Below, piece after piece: positions 1-9,344 of a DNA stretch of 64,000 nt; within the stretch, counting starts at the first letter, position 1; every line of letters starts with the position of its first letter. Under the pieces are notes generated by a model. The model saw only the letters and a program-made list of their open reading frames with translations. It did not search any database and had not been told where the DNA came from. Both the position numbers and the translations under genes were made by a program. Location of the stretch: positions 124,001 to 188,000 of the forward strand of contig CBDEVW010000002.1 in NCBI GenBank assembly GCA_965243755.1. The letters run 5' to 3'. The DNA comes from JANSWY01 sp965243755. GTDB lineage: Bacteria; Bacteroidota; Bacteroidia; Cytophagales; Cyclobacteriaceae.

Positions 1-466
1 CCAGTAAATCCATTGTTTCCTGAACCACTCCTTCCTGATTGTTTTCCACAGGAACTACTCCAAACCTGACACGCTCTGTTTCCACTGCCTGAAAAACTGC
101 CTCTATAGAATTAAGCGGTTGATAGTCGCTCATGTATCCGTACCTCGATTCTGCTGCCTGGTGAGTGAAGCTTCCCTCAGGGCCCAGATAAGCTACTTTT
201 TCGGGTAATTCGTAGTTTCTGCTAACCGCAAAAATCTCCAGGAATATCGCTTCAATGGCAGACCTGTTCAACAGACCTGTATTTAATTTCTCCAGGCGAT
301 CTATAATGGCCTTTTCTCTCTCCGGACGGTAAATAGCTGTTTGATTGTGTTTTTTCAGGTGACCAATCTCCCGGACAATATCCAGTCGCTGGTTCAACAA
401 GTCCAGCAGTTTCTGATCGATTTCATCTATCCCTTTTCTGAGTTGCTCAAGCTTATCCAAAATCAA
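1..466 (-). CDS. pheA: Chorismate mutase / prephenate dehydratase (P-protein), 5' part only
   Basis: Bifunctional enzyme of phenylalanine synthesis: chorismate to prephenate, then prephenate to phenylpyruvate. The translated reverse strand starts LDKLEQLRKGIDEIDQKLL, an AroQ-type chorismate mutase helix with the usual R..ID.ID..LL..L..R pattern, and the mutase domain runs to about residue 85. After a short linker comes VAYLGPEGSFTHQAA, the opening strand and substrate loop of prephenate dehydratase, followed by FGVVPVENNQEG. The gene is cut by the left edge, so the rest of the dehydratase and any ACT domain are outside. No ATG exists near the N-terminus; TTG at 466 (or TTG at 460) is the best start, and upstream codons show no better choice. 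It diverges from glyA, with about 138 bp between the starts. Identity is clear; the start is uncertain. Confidence 0.88.
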   Translation of the reverse strand, partial: MILDKLEQLRKGIDEIDQKLLDLLNQRLDIVREIGHLKKHNQTAIYRPEREKAIIDRLEKLNTGLLNRSAIEAIFLEIFAVSRNYELPEKVAYLGPEGSFTHQAAESRYGYMSDYQPLNSIEAVFQAVETERVRFGVVPVENNQEGVVQETMDLL

Positions 467-545
467 ATAATTTTTACGCCAATTGTAGTTGCAATTTATA
501 TGCTTTTTGAGGGGAAATGGGGTTTATTTGAATGTAATTTTTGAT

Positions 546-577
546 GTTGGTTATATCAAATGCATGACCTATTTTTG
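546..577 (+). promoter_or_regulatory. Bacteroidota-type promoter for glyA
   Basis: TATTTTTG at 570-577 matches the -7 consensus TAnnTTTG of the Bacteroidota primary sigma factor. GTTG at 546-549 matches the -33 element (TTTG/TTG) with a 20-bp spacer, the expected distance. The glyA ATG lies 27 bp further on. No Shine-Dalgarno sequence is evident, as is usual in this phylum. Confidence 0.6.
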
Positions 578-604
578 GCCTTCATTTTATAACTCACCAA
601 AATT

Positions 605-1876
605 ATGCAGAAAGATAGTCAGGTTTTTGATTTGATTCAAAAAGAGCAGGAGAGACAACTCAATGGATTGGAATTGATCGCTTCTGAAAATTTCGCTTCC
701 CCGCAGGTGATGGAGGCAGCAGGAAGTGTTTTAACCAACAAATACGCAGAAGGACTTCCTGGGAAAAGATATTATGCAGGGTGTGAGTTTGTAGATGAAA
801 TAGAAAACCTGGCAATTGACAGAATCAAAGAACTTTTCGGAGCAACATGGGCCAATGTACAACCTCATTCTGGCGCACAGGCCAATGCAGCAGTAATGCT
901 TGCTGTTTTGAATGCCGGCGACAAAATATTAGGCTTTGATCTTTCTCATGGCGGTCACCTTACACACGGGTCGCCCGTTAACTTCTCCGGAAAACTATAC
1001 CAGCCTACATTCTATGGTGTTGACAAAGAAACTGGCACCATTGACATGGACAAGGTACATGATACGGCCAAAAAGGAAATGCCAAAGTTGATCATATGTG
1101 GTGCATCTGCTTATAGTAGGGACTGGGATTATGAAAGTTTCCGTGCAATTGCCGACGAGGTAGGTGCTTTGCTACTTGCAGATATTTCACATCCATCGGG
1201 GCTTATTGCAAGAGGCCTGCTGAATGACCCACTGGAGTATTGCCATATTGTGACCACTACAACCCACAAAACACTTCGTGGACCAAGAGGTGGTCTGATT
1301 ATGTTAAGAGATGATTTTGATAACCCGTTTGGTTTGAAAACACCAAAAGGTGTAATTAAAAAAATGTCTGCTTTGTTGGATTCGGGAGTTTTTCCAGGAA
1401 CGCAGGGCGGACCGTTGGAGCATATTATTGCTGCAAAGGCAGTTGCTTTTGGAGAAGCCTTATCAGATAAGTACATGGACTATGTGATCCAAGTGCAGAA
1501 AAATGCTCAGGCGATGAGTGAAGCTCTTGTTAACAAAGGGTTTGATGTCATCTCAGGAGGTACTGATAACCATCTGATGTTGATTGATTTAAGATCAAAG
1601 AACATCACTGGTAAAGATGCAGAAAACGCATTGATAAAGGCGGATATTACCGTGAACAAAAACATGGTGCCATTTGATGAAAAGTCCCCATTCGTTACTT
1701 CTGGAATGAGGGTAGGAACTGCTGCAGTAACCACTCGTGGATTGGTAGAGTCTGATATGCCAAGAATCGTTGATTACATTGATCAGGTAATATCCAATCC
1801 TGAAAATGATGGTGTGATCCAGGAAGTTAAAAAGTCAATCAATGAATGGATGAAGGGTTACCCACTCTTCAAGTAA
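605..1876 (+). CDS. glyA: Serine hydroxymethyltransferase
   Basis: Cytosolic PLP enzyme that interconverts serine plus tetrahydrofolate with glycine plus 5,10-methylene-THF, the main one-carbon supply. At 423 aa it has the family's normal length. Visible signatures are the N-terminal LNGLELIASENFAS segment, QPHSGAQANAAV in the PLP phosphate-binding region, and TTTTHKTLRGPRGG, where K222 is the predicted Schiff-base lysine. The FPGTQGGPLEH loop and the C-terminal SGMRVGTAAVTTRG folate/PLP region are also intact. The ATG at 605 is preceded by a good promoter and is where family homology begins. tatC starts one base after the stop and rpiB overlaps tatC, so the three are probably cotranscribed. 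Confidence 0.97.
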   Translation: MQKDSQVFDLIQKEQERQLNGLELIASENFASPQVMEAAGSVLTNKYAEGLPGKRYYAGCEFVDEIENLAIDRIKELFGATWANVQPHSGAQANAAVMLAVLNAGDKILGFDLSHGGHLTHGSPVNFSGKLYQPTFYGVDKETGTIDMDKVHDTAKKEMPKLIICGASAYSRDWDYESFRAIADEVGALLLADISHPSGLIARGLLNDPLEYCHIVTTTTHKTLRGPRGGLIMLRDDFDNPFGLKTPKGVIKKMSALLDSGVFPGTQGGPLEHIIAAKAVAFGEALSDKYMDYVIQVQKNAQAMSEALVNKGFDVISGGTDNHLMLIDLRSKNITGKDAENALIKADITVNKNMVPFDEKSPFVTSGMRVGTAAVTTRGLVESDMPRIVDYIDQVISNPENDGVIQEVKKSINEWMKGYPLFK

Positions 1877-1877
1877 T

Positions 1878-2723
1878 ATGAGCACTCCCCTTGATCAAAT
1901 AGGTGAAGAATCAGAAATGTCCTTTTTGGACCATCTGGAAGAGCTCCGGTGGCATCTGATCAGAGGCCTGTTGGCGGTAGGTGTATTTTCGATTGTGGCA
2001 TTTATTTTTCCCGAATTTATTTTTGGGAAAATTTTACTTGCTCCAAGGAGTTCGGATTTCTGGACATTCAGGAAACTTTGTGAGCTTGGTGAGTTCATTT
2101 CATTCCCGGCGCTTTGCTTTAGCCCGTCTGAATTTACCATTCAAAGCAGGCAAATGACAGGCCAATTTACCATGCACATTACTAGTTCCTTTGTGACAGG
2201 CATAATTGTCGCCTTTCCGTATTTTTTCTGGGAAATCTGGCGATTTATAAAACCGGGGCTTTACCCAAAAGAAAAAAGAGCTACCAGAGGGGCCGTATTC
2301 TATGTAAGCTTTTTATTTATAGTAGGGGTATTATTTGGTTACTACATCGCCACACCTATTTCTATAAAATTCCTGGCAGATTACAAGATAGATCCTTCCT
2401 TTGTCAATGAATTTGATATCATAAGTTATGTATCAACTGTGATGACACTGGTTCTGGCAAGTGGCCTTTTATTTCAACTACCTATAGTAGTGTTTTTCCT
2501 ATCCAAAGCTGGAATAGTTACACCAGCACTGCTCAAGAAATACAGAAGACATGCGGTGGTAGTTATCCTCCTTCTAGGTGCCATGATTACACCACCAGAT
2601 CCATTTAGTCAGATTTTGATCGCATTACCACTATTTTTGCTCTATGAGATTGGTATCATTATATCGGGCAGGGTTCAGCGAAGAAAGGAGAAGCAACTTA
2701 TTAAATTAGAAGAACATGAGTAA
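1878..2723 (+). CDS. tatC: Sec-independent protein translocase TatC
   Basis: Core subunit of the twin-arginine translocase, which binds RR signal peptides and forms the export site for folded proteins in the inner membrane. The 281-aa product begins with MSFLDHLEELRWHLIRGL, the conserved cytoplasmic N-terminal helix of TatC (S-x-L-D-H-L-x-E-L-R). About six hydrophobic segments follow. The long periplasmic loop between the first two segments (roughly residues 45-105) contains the extra LAPRSSDFWTFRKLCELG stretch typical of Bacteroidota TatC. FPYFFWEIWRFIKPGLYPKEKR near residues 112-135 is the family signature around TM2-TM3, and the ITPPDPFSQ motif sits before the last helix. tatA/tatB are not in the window. 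The last 8 bp overlap rpiB. Confidence 0.95.
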   Translation: MSTPLDQIGEESEMSFLDHLEELRWHLIRGLLAVGVFSIVAFIFPEFIFGKILLAPRSSDFWTFRKLCELGEFISFPALCFSPSEFTIQSRQMTGQFTMHITSSFVTGIIVAFPYFFWEIWRFIKPGLYPKEKRATRGAVFYVSFLFIVGVLFGYYIATPISIKFLADYKIDPSFVNEFDIISYVSTVMTLVLASGLLFQLPIVVFFLSKAGIVTPALLKKYRRHAVVVILLLGAMITPPDPFSQILIALPLFLLYEIGIIISGRVQRRKEKQLIKLEEHE

Positions 2724-3150
2724 GAAAATTGCGATTGCAGGAGATCACGCGGGTTACGATTATAAAACAAAGCTGATAGCATTTCTGGAGGGTAAAGGAT
2801 ATACGGTCCAGGACTTTGGCCCTTATGCCAAGGATTCTGTAGACTACCCTGATTTTGTTCATCCGGCCATGGAGTCCATCGAAAAGGGGGAAAATGAAAT
2901 GGGCATTTTAATTTGCGGCAGTGGAAATGGTGTGAATATGACAGCCAACAAGCATGCAGGCATCCGGTCTGCGCTATGCTGGAACTCTGATCTTGCCACT
3001 TTGTGCCGTCAACACAACAATGCTAATGTAATTTGTTTTGCAGAGAGGTTTATCTCTTACTACTATGTTGAACAAATGGCAGAAATATTCCTAACCACGG
3101 AATTTGAAGGTGGCCGACATCAAAATAGGGTAAATAAGATTACTTGCTAG
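2716..3150 (+). CDS. rpiB: Ribose-5-phosphate isomerase B
   Basis: Interconverts ribose 5-phosphate and ribulose 5-phosphate in the pentose phosphate pathway (LacA/RpiB family, cytosolic). The 144-aa length is normal. Seen directly: IAIAGDHAGYDYK at the N-terminus, which binds phosphate, DYPDFVHP, and GILICGSGNGVNMTANKH, in which C67 is the expected catalytic base. RSALCWNSDLATLCRQHNNANV follows the family pattern. Its ATG lies inside the tatC 3' end (ATGAGTAA overlap), which implies translational coupling. Its 3' end overlaps the convergent membrane-protein gene by 11 bp, with no terminator between them. Confidence 0.95.
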   Translation: MSKKIAIAGDHAGYDYKTKLIAFLEGKGYTVQDFGPYAKDSVDYPDFVHPAMESIEKGENEMGILICGSGNGVNMTANKHAGIRSALCWNSDLATLCRQHNNANVICFAERFISYYYVEQMAEIFLTTEFEGGRHQNRVNKITC

Positions 3151-4552
3151 AATAAATGTAGTAGCCCTGATAATTTGGTACCGGTTGATAATTCATGCCA
3201 AATGTGGGTATACGGTTAAACACCCCTGGTAATAGTCCGGATTGATCAACAATTACTTCGGGTGGATCCTGCTTAAAACTCTGAAGGATGTATACGGCAT
3301 TATCATAATAGTCAACTTCCAGAAAATGCTGCCGTGAGATATTCCAGTTGAGAAATGGCATTGCAGGAGTCGCCTCTTTGTACAAACTAATATCGTCTCC
3401 AAGAACCAAAAGCTTTCTGCCTTTCAGTATAGCAGGTGTGTTTTTCTTCACATACAAAGAGCTGTAATTCACATACTTGTTTACCCATTCCAGTTCTCTG
3501 AAAGACGTGTAAGCCGTCAAAAATATGCCAGCCAAAATAAAGAAAGTTGCCAGGTGAATCCAGAGCTTTCTGCGGATAAGTAGTAAAAAATGTGCGGCGA
3601 AAAACGCTAGAGATGGAATCAGGAATAACAGCAATATCGATGAAACTTCATTGGCATTTATCATCACAAATAACACTCCCAACATCAAGAACAACATCGC
3701 CTGCTGAAACTTCAGCTGGAAGTTGACAAACTTGCTGGATCCATAAATTTTCAGGAATGCGAGAATTGTAAAAACACAAGGCCCAATTGACAGGGATATT
3801 ATATGATTCCAGGAAGTGAGGAATACCCTGTCTGTAGTCCAGTGTGAATTAACATATTGAATAATAAAATGATCAAAGTCCTCTCTTACATAGAACAAGA
3901 TCCCCACTATTCCCAGCATTGTCAAAAAGCCTATCACCATGAGCAAAAGCCGCCTGATAAGGGAGTTGGAAAACACCAGTAAGATCACAAGAAACGTAAC
4001 AAACAGGATCCACACCGGGAAATAAAACAACATGGCAATGGCCAGGTGTATTCCTGTATAAAGGAACAGTTCATCCCGCGTCTTGTTATCAATCCGCTTA
4101 AATATGTTATTGAGTGCAAGTAATATAAAGGTGACGCTAACCAATTGAGGTGATAACGTAAAAAAATCAATGCTATAACATATGAAAACACCATACATAA
4201 AAGCAGGAACATATGTGTTTTCCCTATAACTCTTATTCGCTAACAAAAAGGAGTTGAAAATATAGCATTGCACAAAGACCAGGCAGGTGGCCAGGAACCG
4301 ATAGGCTGTAGCACTTCTACCAAAAATCAGATCAATCAGCTGGTACATCCAGGCTGCAAATGGCCCTATGTCATCAATTACTTCGGCATACAATTTAAAA
4401 CCATTGTTCAACCTTTCTCCGATCAACATCCATTTCAACTCCGGTTTCAGGAGTTCGATTCCTTCGATATAGAATGGTAAACGGAAGCCTATGATCACCA
4501 GAAATACAATGATCAATCTATACGGGTCGTTTATTCTAAATAATGATATCAA
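3140..4552 (-). CDS. Polytopic membrane protein, possibly GT-C-like
   Basis: A 470-aa inner-membrane protein that I cannot name with confidence. About ten to twelve hydrophobic segments cover residues 10-360, and a soluble tail of about 100 residues follows (from about 365), reading KKNTPAILKGRKLLVLGDD and ending in a Tyr-rich segment. The first extracytoplasmic loop carries YAEVIDDIGPFAAWMYQ. Acidic residues before a Pro in the first loop recall the metal/sugar-donor loop of GT-C glycosyltransferases, but this is only a resemblance. Bacteroidota genomes contain a similar uncharacterised family (DUF6427-like) starting with a comparable 'NDP(Y/F)R' segment. The gene is convergent with rpiB and diverges from rbfA. 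ATG 4552 gives a sensible N-terminus, with a cytoplasmic stretch before TM1. Confidence 0.6.
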   Translation of the reverse strand: MISLFRINDPYRLIIVFLVIIGFRLPFYIEGIELLKPELKWMLIGERLNNGFKLYAEVIDDIGPFAAWMYQLIDLIFGRSATAYRFLATCLVFVQCYIFNSFLLANKSYRENTYVPAFMYGVFICYSIDFFTLSPQLVSVTFILLALNNIFKRIDNKTRDELFLYTGIHLAIAMLFYFPVWILFVTFLVILLVFSNSLIRRLLLMVIGFLTMLGIVGILFYVREDFDHFIIQYVNSHWTTDRVFLTSWNHIISLSIGPCVFTILAFLKIYGSSKFVNFQLKFQQAMLFLMLGVLFVMINANEVSSILLLFLIPSLAFFAAHFLLLIRRKLWIHLATFFILAGIFLTAYTSFRELEWVNKYVNYSSLYVKKNTPAILKGRKLLVLGDDISLYKEATPAMPFLNWNISRQHFLEVDYYDNAVYILQSFKQDPPEVIVDQSGLLPGVFNRIPTFGMNYQPVPNYQGYYIYSSK

Positions 4553-4617
4553 GTACTTTGATCGTTGTGCGGTAGTAAAGGCTCGAAATTAACAAATTAT
4601 TGTGGATATTTGCATTA

Positions 4618-4992
4618 ATGGAAAGCAAGAGACAGCAGAAGTTTGGGAAGTTAATTCAAAAAGACCTTAGTTCAATTTTTCAAAAAGATTTGAGGGATCT
4701 CACCAGTAATGGTTTAGCTACTATTACCCAGGTAAAAATGAGTCCGGACCTTGGCCTGGCTAAAGTGTATATAAGCATCATGGGCTTCAAAGATGACCAA
4801 CTATTTTTTGATACCCTGGACCAAAGAAAGAGTGAAATCCGAAGAATTTTAGGCAACATGATTGGAAAGCAGGTAAGGAAAATTCCTGAGCTGGCATTTT
4901 TTCATGATACCATTGAAGAACAAGCTACCCATATCGACAATATCATCAATAACCTGGTCATACCACCGGAAGATCCAGAAGATCAAGACTGA
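4618..4992 (+). CDS. rbfA: 30S ribosome-binding factor RbfA
   Basis: Assembly factor that binds the 16S 5' helix during late 30S maturation. The 124-aa product has the single KH-like fold sequence: MESKRQQKFGKLIQKDLSSIFQ at the N-terminus, then ITQVKMSPDLGLAKVYISI in the conserved central strand pair, and RKIPELAFFHDTIEEQ near residues 91-106, the expected RbfA 'P.L.F..D' segment. The open frame extends upstream to a TTG at 4600, but that would add an atypical MWIFAL leader; ATG at 4618 agrees with family N-termini. The LolE-like permease starts 9 bp after the stop, and the two genes are probably cotranscribed. Confidence 0.93.
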   Translation: MESKRQQKFGKLIQKDLSSIFQKDLRDLTSNGLATITQVKMSPDLGLAKVYISIMGFKDDQLFFDTLDQRKSEIRRILGNMIGKQVRKIPELAFFHDTIEEQATHIDNIINNLVIPPEDPEDQD

Positions 4993-5001
4993 AAGTAAGC
5001 A

Positions 5002-6225
5002 ATGAATCTTCCATTATTTGTAGCTCGTAAATATTTTCTTTCCCGAAAAAAGAAAAATTTCATTAATGTCATAGCCATCATCTCAATGGCAGTTGTGGCA
5101 CTGGGAACAGCTGCTCTGATCATTGTATTATCGGTGTTTAATGGACTTGAAGATTTATTACGCTCCTTGAACAGCTCGTTCGATCCTGAAATAAAAATTG
5201 AAGCCACCCGTGGAAAATCCTTCAAAAAATCTGAAGAACTGATCAATATTATCAAAGAAACTCCTGGTGTTGATGTAGTCACAGAAGTGATTGAGGATAA
5301 TGCACTATTGAAATATGGAGATGCCCAGATGATTGTGAGAGTGAAAGGCGTAACGGCCAATTTCCTTGATCACCATCGATTGGATGGCCACATCAGTTAC
5401 AGCAAAAAAATAAGTATTGGAGAAGAGAATAGTTACGCTATTGTTGGTCAGGGCATTATCTATAAGCTCGATATCAGTTTAGATAATATTCTGAAACCAC
5501 TTCAACTCTATTACCCAAAGAACATTGAAAAGATCAGCCTCAATACCAGCAACCTTTACACAGTAAAAGCCATTTTACCAGGAGCCACATTTGCGGTAGA
5601 GAAGCAATATGATGATAACTATGTAATTACACCGATTGCATTTGCCCGTTCTTTATTCAATTACAAGGACAAACTCAACGCCATAGAAGTAAAAGTACTG
5701 CCGGGATTTGACCCTGAGGACATTCAGACAGAATTAAGAGTCTCATTGGGAGATAATTTCAAGGTATTGACCAATGACGAAATACATCAGGACCTTTATA
5801 AAATTTTAAAACTGGAAAAGTTGATCGTGTTTATCATCCTTACGCTAATTATAGGAATCGCATCGGTCAACATTTACTTTTCATTATCTATGCTTGTGCT
5901 GGATAAGAAACGAGACATCAGCCTTTTGTATGTAATGGGTGCCACCTCAGCTTTGATCAGGAAGATATTTTTGTCGGAGGGTGTAATTATTTCTTTTACA
6001 GGTGCAAGCATAGGTTTGTTCATTGGTTTAGCCATCTGCCTCTTGCAGCAATACACGGGAATTATTGGCATGGGTATGCAGACTTCCCTGATCAATGCCT
6101 ACCCTATCAAGATCGAATTTATGGACCTTTTTTATACTGTGATCAGTTTGATTGTAGTAACCATATTAGCATCAATACATCCGGCCAGACTTGCTGCCAG
6201 GTCCTTTTCCAACAGTGAATTATAA
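5002..6225 (+). CDS. FtsX/LolE-type ABC transporter permease
   Basis: Inner-membrane permease of the MacB/FtsX superfamily, 407 aa. MNLPLFVARKYFLSRKKK followed by a hydrophobic stretch at about residues 20-45 is the classic LolC/LolE N-terminus. A periplasmic domain of about 230 residues follows, containing a Gly/Val-rich core (VVTEVIEDNALLKYGDAQ). Three TM helices then lie at about 275-300, 325-350 and 370-395, with LLYVMGATSALIRKIFLSEG between the first two, the conserved FtsX-fold cytoplasmic turn. LolCE extracts lipoproteins from the inner membrane, and this is the likely role. The ATPase (LolD) is not adjacent, so the substrate is inferred. The gene directly follows rbfA. Confidence 0.85.
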   Translation: MNLPLFVARKYFLSRKKKNFINVIAIISMAVVALGTAALIIVLSVFNGLEDLLRSLNSSFDPEIKIEATRGKSFKKSEELINIIKETPGVDVVTEVIEDNALLKYGDAQMIVRVKGVTANFLDHHRLDGHISYSKKISIGEENSYAIVGQGIIYKLDISLDNILKPLQLYYPKNIEKISLNTSNLYTVKAILPGATFAVEKQYDDNYVITPIAFARSLFNYKDKLNAIEVKVLPGFDPEDIQTELRVSLGDNFKVLTNDEIHQDLYKILKLEKLIVFIILTLIIGIASVNIYFSLSMLVLDKKRDISLLYVMGATSALIRKIFLSEGVIISFTGASIGLFIGLAICLLQQYTGIIGMGMQTSLINAYPIKIEFMDLFYTVISLIVVTILASIHPARLAARSFSNSEL

Positions 6226-6322
6226 ATAATTGGCATTTTCATTAAAAATCTCACTAACAAATTGAGCTTTTTTCATGGGAATTGCATTATTTTGAAGGTT
6301 TGTAATAAAATAATTTTTTTGC

Positions 6323-9271
6323 ATGAATGTCTCTCCGGACAGACCGTTCCAACTGATTTACTCACTCTTCGAGCATGAATATCTCGGTTACCTATTTGAA
6401 TCTTTCGTAATTCAGTTGGACGAAAAGAACAGGCTTACTTTTTCTCATCAAAATATTTCTGCAAAAAATGCTTCTGAGTTTGCGTCCGGACTTGATGAGG
6501 CTGACTATGAACTGATCCGCCTGATGGACTCCATGCAGCAGGAGGTTGTCGTTCAACACTTCCAAAAGAGGAAGGTGAAAGTCAGCGAGTTTTTCCTGAA
6601 AACTTACGACAAAGACAAGGGAAACAAATTACTACAACAGGAAATAGAAGCCTACCTGGACAAAAGAAGAAATAAGATTTTACCCCTTCTGATGGGTAAA
6701 AAGTTATTTGAAATGGGTAATGATGGTGAACCCGCCTGGAAAGAAATCCAGATCATGGAAAAACCAGCAACCCTTTTGTTCCACTTCATGCGAAATGAAG
6801 ACAATACCCACTACTTCCCAACAATGAAGTATGGTGATGAAAAGGTAATATTTCAATACAACAATAGTTACATCGTAGCAGAGGAACCTGCCTGGCTGGT
6901 AGCCGATGGAAAGCTATATCATTTTGAAAAAGGTGTTGACGGCAAAAAGCTTAAGCCCTTCCTGAATAAGAAATTCATTGTCATTCCCAAAAACGTAGAA
7001 GACACCTACTATAGAAAATTTGTTGCTTCTGTTGTGGCTTCATTCGATGTTCATGCAAAAGGGTTTGATATTGTTACCGAAAGGATAAAACCAGAAGCAA
7101 TTCTTCATTTCTCAGAACTGGCCAGCGTTGTTAAAGAGCCCATGCTATTCGCAACTAATGGATCATCTAATGGCAATGGAAGGTCTGAGGAACCTGAAGA
7201 TGAAAAAATACTATTTGAGCTTTCGTTCAAATATGGAGACCAGAAATACAAAGCTGACAAATTAAAGCCAGTCAGTGTTACTGTAGAGAAAACTGATGAT
7301 AGCTATATATTTCACAGGATAGTCCGTGAATCGGAGACAGAAAAAAATATTCTACGGTACTTATCCGAGAACGGCTTGACGCTAAAGAACTCACGGGCCA
7401 CTTTGAGTAAGGCTCAGGCATTTACCTGGATCAATTATTTCAAAGATGCGTTACCTGAAAAGGGTATTACACTCAAACAGGCAGACAGCACTCAGAAAAA
7501 GTATTTCCTGGGAACCTCTCAGATTAAGCTCGATATACGTGAAAACATCGATTGGTTTGATATCAAGGCCATTGTTCACTTTGGAGAATTCCAGATTGAG
7601 TTTAAGGAGATCAGAAAATTGATCCTCAAGAAACAGCGAGAAATCAGATTACCCAACGGTGAAACAGCGGTAATACCTGATTCGTGGTTTACAGAGTACT
7701 CCGAGTTATTTGCATTTGCGGATAGTGATGTAGATGCCAATAACCTCAAGTTGCAAAAACATCATTTGGCATTGGTTCAGGAATTAAAAAACAACAACCT
7801 GGCTAATGTCACGATGAGCAGAAAGCTTGAAAAACTGAAAGAGTTCACCGAAATAGAAGACCATCCATTACCTGAGAAATTCAATGGTGAACTGAGACCC
7901 TATCAAAAAGCCGGGTTCAATTGGATGCAGTTTCTAGATCAATACAATTTCGGTGGATGCCTGGCAGACGATATGGGTCTTGGTAAGACAGTTCAGACAC
8001 TTGCCATGTTGCAGTCTCAAAAGGAGTCTGAAAATTATGGTGCAAGTTTACTGATCATGCCTACCTCCCTGATTTACAACTGGGAAATGGAGGCTAAAAA
8101 GTTTACCCCTGACCTCAATATTTTAGTTTATACTGGCACCAACAGAGAAAAGGATGTTACAAAATTCGCCAATTACGACCTGGTACTGACTTCCTATGGA
8201 ATTATCCGGCTGGACATAGACATTCTGGAGCAGTATTACTTCAATTATGTGATTCTCGATGAATCTCAAGCCATTAAGAACCCAACGAGCAATATTGCAA
8301 AAGCAGTTAAGCAACTTAAATCAAGAAGAAAACTGATCCTCACGGGTACTCCAATCGAAAACAGCACCCTGGATTTATGGTCTCAGATGTCGTTTGTAAA
8401 TCCTGGTTTGCTGGGTAATCAGTCGTTTTTTAAGAACGAATTTCTTACCCCAATTGAGAAAAACAGTGACGAGAAAAAGACAGTCAAACTCAACGCGATC
8501 ATCAAGCCCTTCATTCTGAGAAGGGATAAATCGCAGGTTGCCACAGAACTTCCTGAAAAGGTGGAGAATGTGAAATATTGTACCATGACGTCTATGCAGG
8601 AGGAATTCTATGAGAAAGAGAAATCCATCTACAGAAATAAGATCATTGACAGTATTGAAAACGAGGGACTCCAGGGGTCACAAATGCTATTATTGCAAGG
8701 TCTTACTCGTCTGAGACAAATTGCGAACCACCCAAAAATGGTAGATGAGACCTATAAGGGAGATTCTGGTAAGATGGAAGACATTACTTTCATGTTGACC
8801 AATGCCATTAGCAAGGGGCATAAAATATTGGTATTCAGTCAATTTGTGAAACACCTTAGCATCATTTCAGAATACCTGAAAAGTCAGCGCATTGATTTTG
8901 CCTATTTGGATGGATCAACCAAAGACAGAGCTGGTCAGGTGGAGCGTTTTCAGAATGATGATAAATTAAAGTTATTTTTGATTTCACTGAAGGCGGGTGG
9001 TGTTGGATTAAACTTAACCAAAGCCGATTATGTATTTATTCTGGATCCATGGTGGAATCCTGCAATTGAAGCTCAAGCCATCGACAGGGCTCATAGAATT
9101 GGACAGGAAAACAGGGTGTTTACTTATAAGTTCATAACGAAAAACACTGTGGAGGAAAAAATTCTGTTGCTTCAAAATGCAAAACTAAAGTTAGCGACCA
9201 ACCTGATTAGTGTAGAAGAAAGCTTTGTGAAGAGCCTCACCGAAGACGACATACAGGCTATCCTGAGTTAA
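6323..9271 (+). CDS. SNF2-family DEAD/DEAH-like helicase
   Basis: Large (982 aa) SWI2/SNF2 ATPase, expected to translocate on double-stranded DNA or remodel protein-DNA complexes rather than unwind DNA. The C-terminal half has all motifs in order: motif I ADDMGLGKTVQT (K555), motif Ia LIMPTSLIYNWE, motif II LDESQ (from D646), motif III LTGTPIEN, then in lobe 2 KILVFSQFVKHL, LKAGGVGLNLTKADYV and DPWWNPAIEAQAIDRAHRIGQ (motif VI). The first ~500 residues are a mixed alpha/beta region without a visible SWIM zinc finger (no CxCx...CxH), unlike many Bacteroidota homologues. The N-terminus begins directly at ATG 6323, 98 bp after the permease. A strong hairpin terminator follows. No restriction or nuclease genes are adjacent, so a housekeeping repair or transcription role is more plausible than defence. 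Confidence 0.92.
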   Translation: MNVSPDRPFQLIYSLFEHEYLGYLFESFVIQLDEKNRLTFSHQNISAKNASEFASGLDEADYELIRLMDSMQQEVVVQHFQKRKVKVSEFFLKTYDKDKGNKLLQQEIEAYLDKRRNKILPLLMGKKLFEMGNDGEPAWKEIQIMEKPATLLFHFMRNEDNTHYFPTMKYGDEKVIFQYNNSYIVAEEPAWLVADGKLYHFEKGVDGKKLKPFLNKKFIVIPKNVEDTYYRKFVASVVASFDVHAKGFDIVTERIKPEAILHFSELASVVKEPMLFATNGSSNGNGRSEEPEDEKILFELSFKYGDQKYKADKLKPVSVTVEKTDDSYIFHRIVRESETEKNILRYLSENGLTLKNSRATLSKAQAFTWINYFKDALPEKGITLKQADSTQKKYFLGTSQIKLDIRENIDWFDIKAIVHFGEFQIEFKEIRKLILKKQREIRLPNGETAVIPDSWFTEYSELFAFADSDVDANNLKLQKHHLALVQELKNNNLANVTMSRKLEKLKEFTEIEDHPLPEKFNGELRPYQKAGFNWMQFLDQYNFGGCLADDMGLGKTVQTLAMLQSQKESENYGASLLIMPTSLIYNWEMEAKKFTPDLNILVYTGTNREKDVTKFANYDLVLTSYGIIRLDIDILEQYYFNYVILDESQAIKNPTSNIAKAVKQLKSRRKLILTGTPIENSTLDLWSQMSFVNPGLLGNQSFFKNEFLTPIEKNSDEKKTVKLNAIIKPFILRRDKSQVATELPEKVENVKYCTMTSMQEEFYEKEKSIYRNKIIDSIENEGLQGSQMLLLQGLTRLRQIANHPKMVDETYKGDSGKMEDITFMLTNAISKGHKILVFSQFVKHLSIISEYLKSQRIDFAYLDGSTKDRAGQVERFQNDDKLKLFLISLKAGGVGLNLTKADYVFILDPWWNPAIEAQAIDRAHRIGQENRVFTYKFITKNTVEEKILLLQNAKLKLATNLISVEESFVKSLTEDDIQAILS

Positions 9272-9289
9272 TCTGGATTAGATATAAAC

Positions 9290-9321
9290 AAAAAAAGGTG
9301 CCTTCTGTTGCACCTTTTTTT
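9290..9321. terminator. Bidirectional rho-independent terminator
   Basis: A-tract at 9290-9296, GGTGC at 9297-9301, an 8-nt loop, GCACC at 9310-9314, then seven T residues. The A/T flanks pair too, so it can stop transcripts from both the helicase (plus) and the convergent 1,809-aa surface-protein gene (minus). Confidence 0.88.
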
Positions 9322-9344
9322 GTTATACCTGCTTATGAAATAAG

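Noticed and set aside
6323..9271. SNF2 helicase as part of an antiphage system
   Set aside because: No nuclease, methylase or other defence gene lies beside it; neighbours are housekeeping genes and a surface protein.
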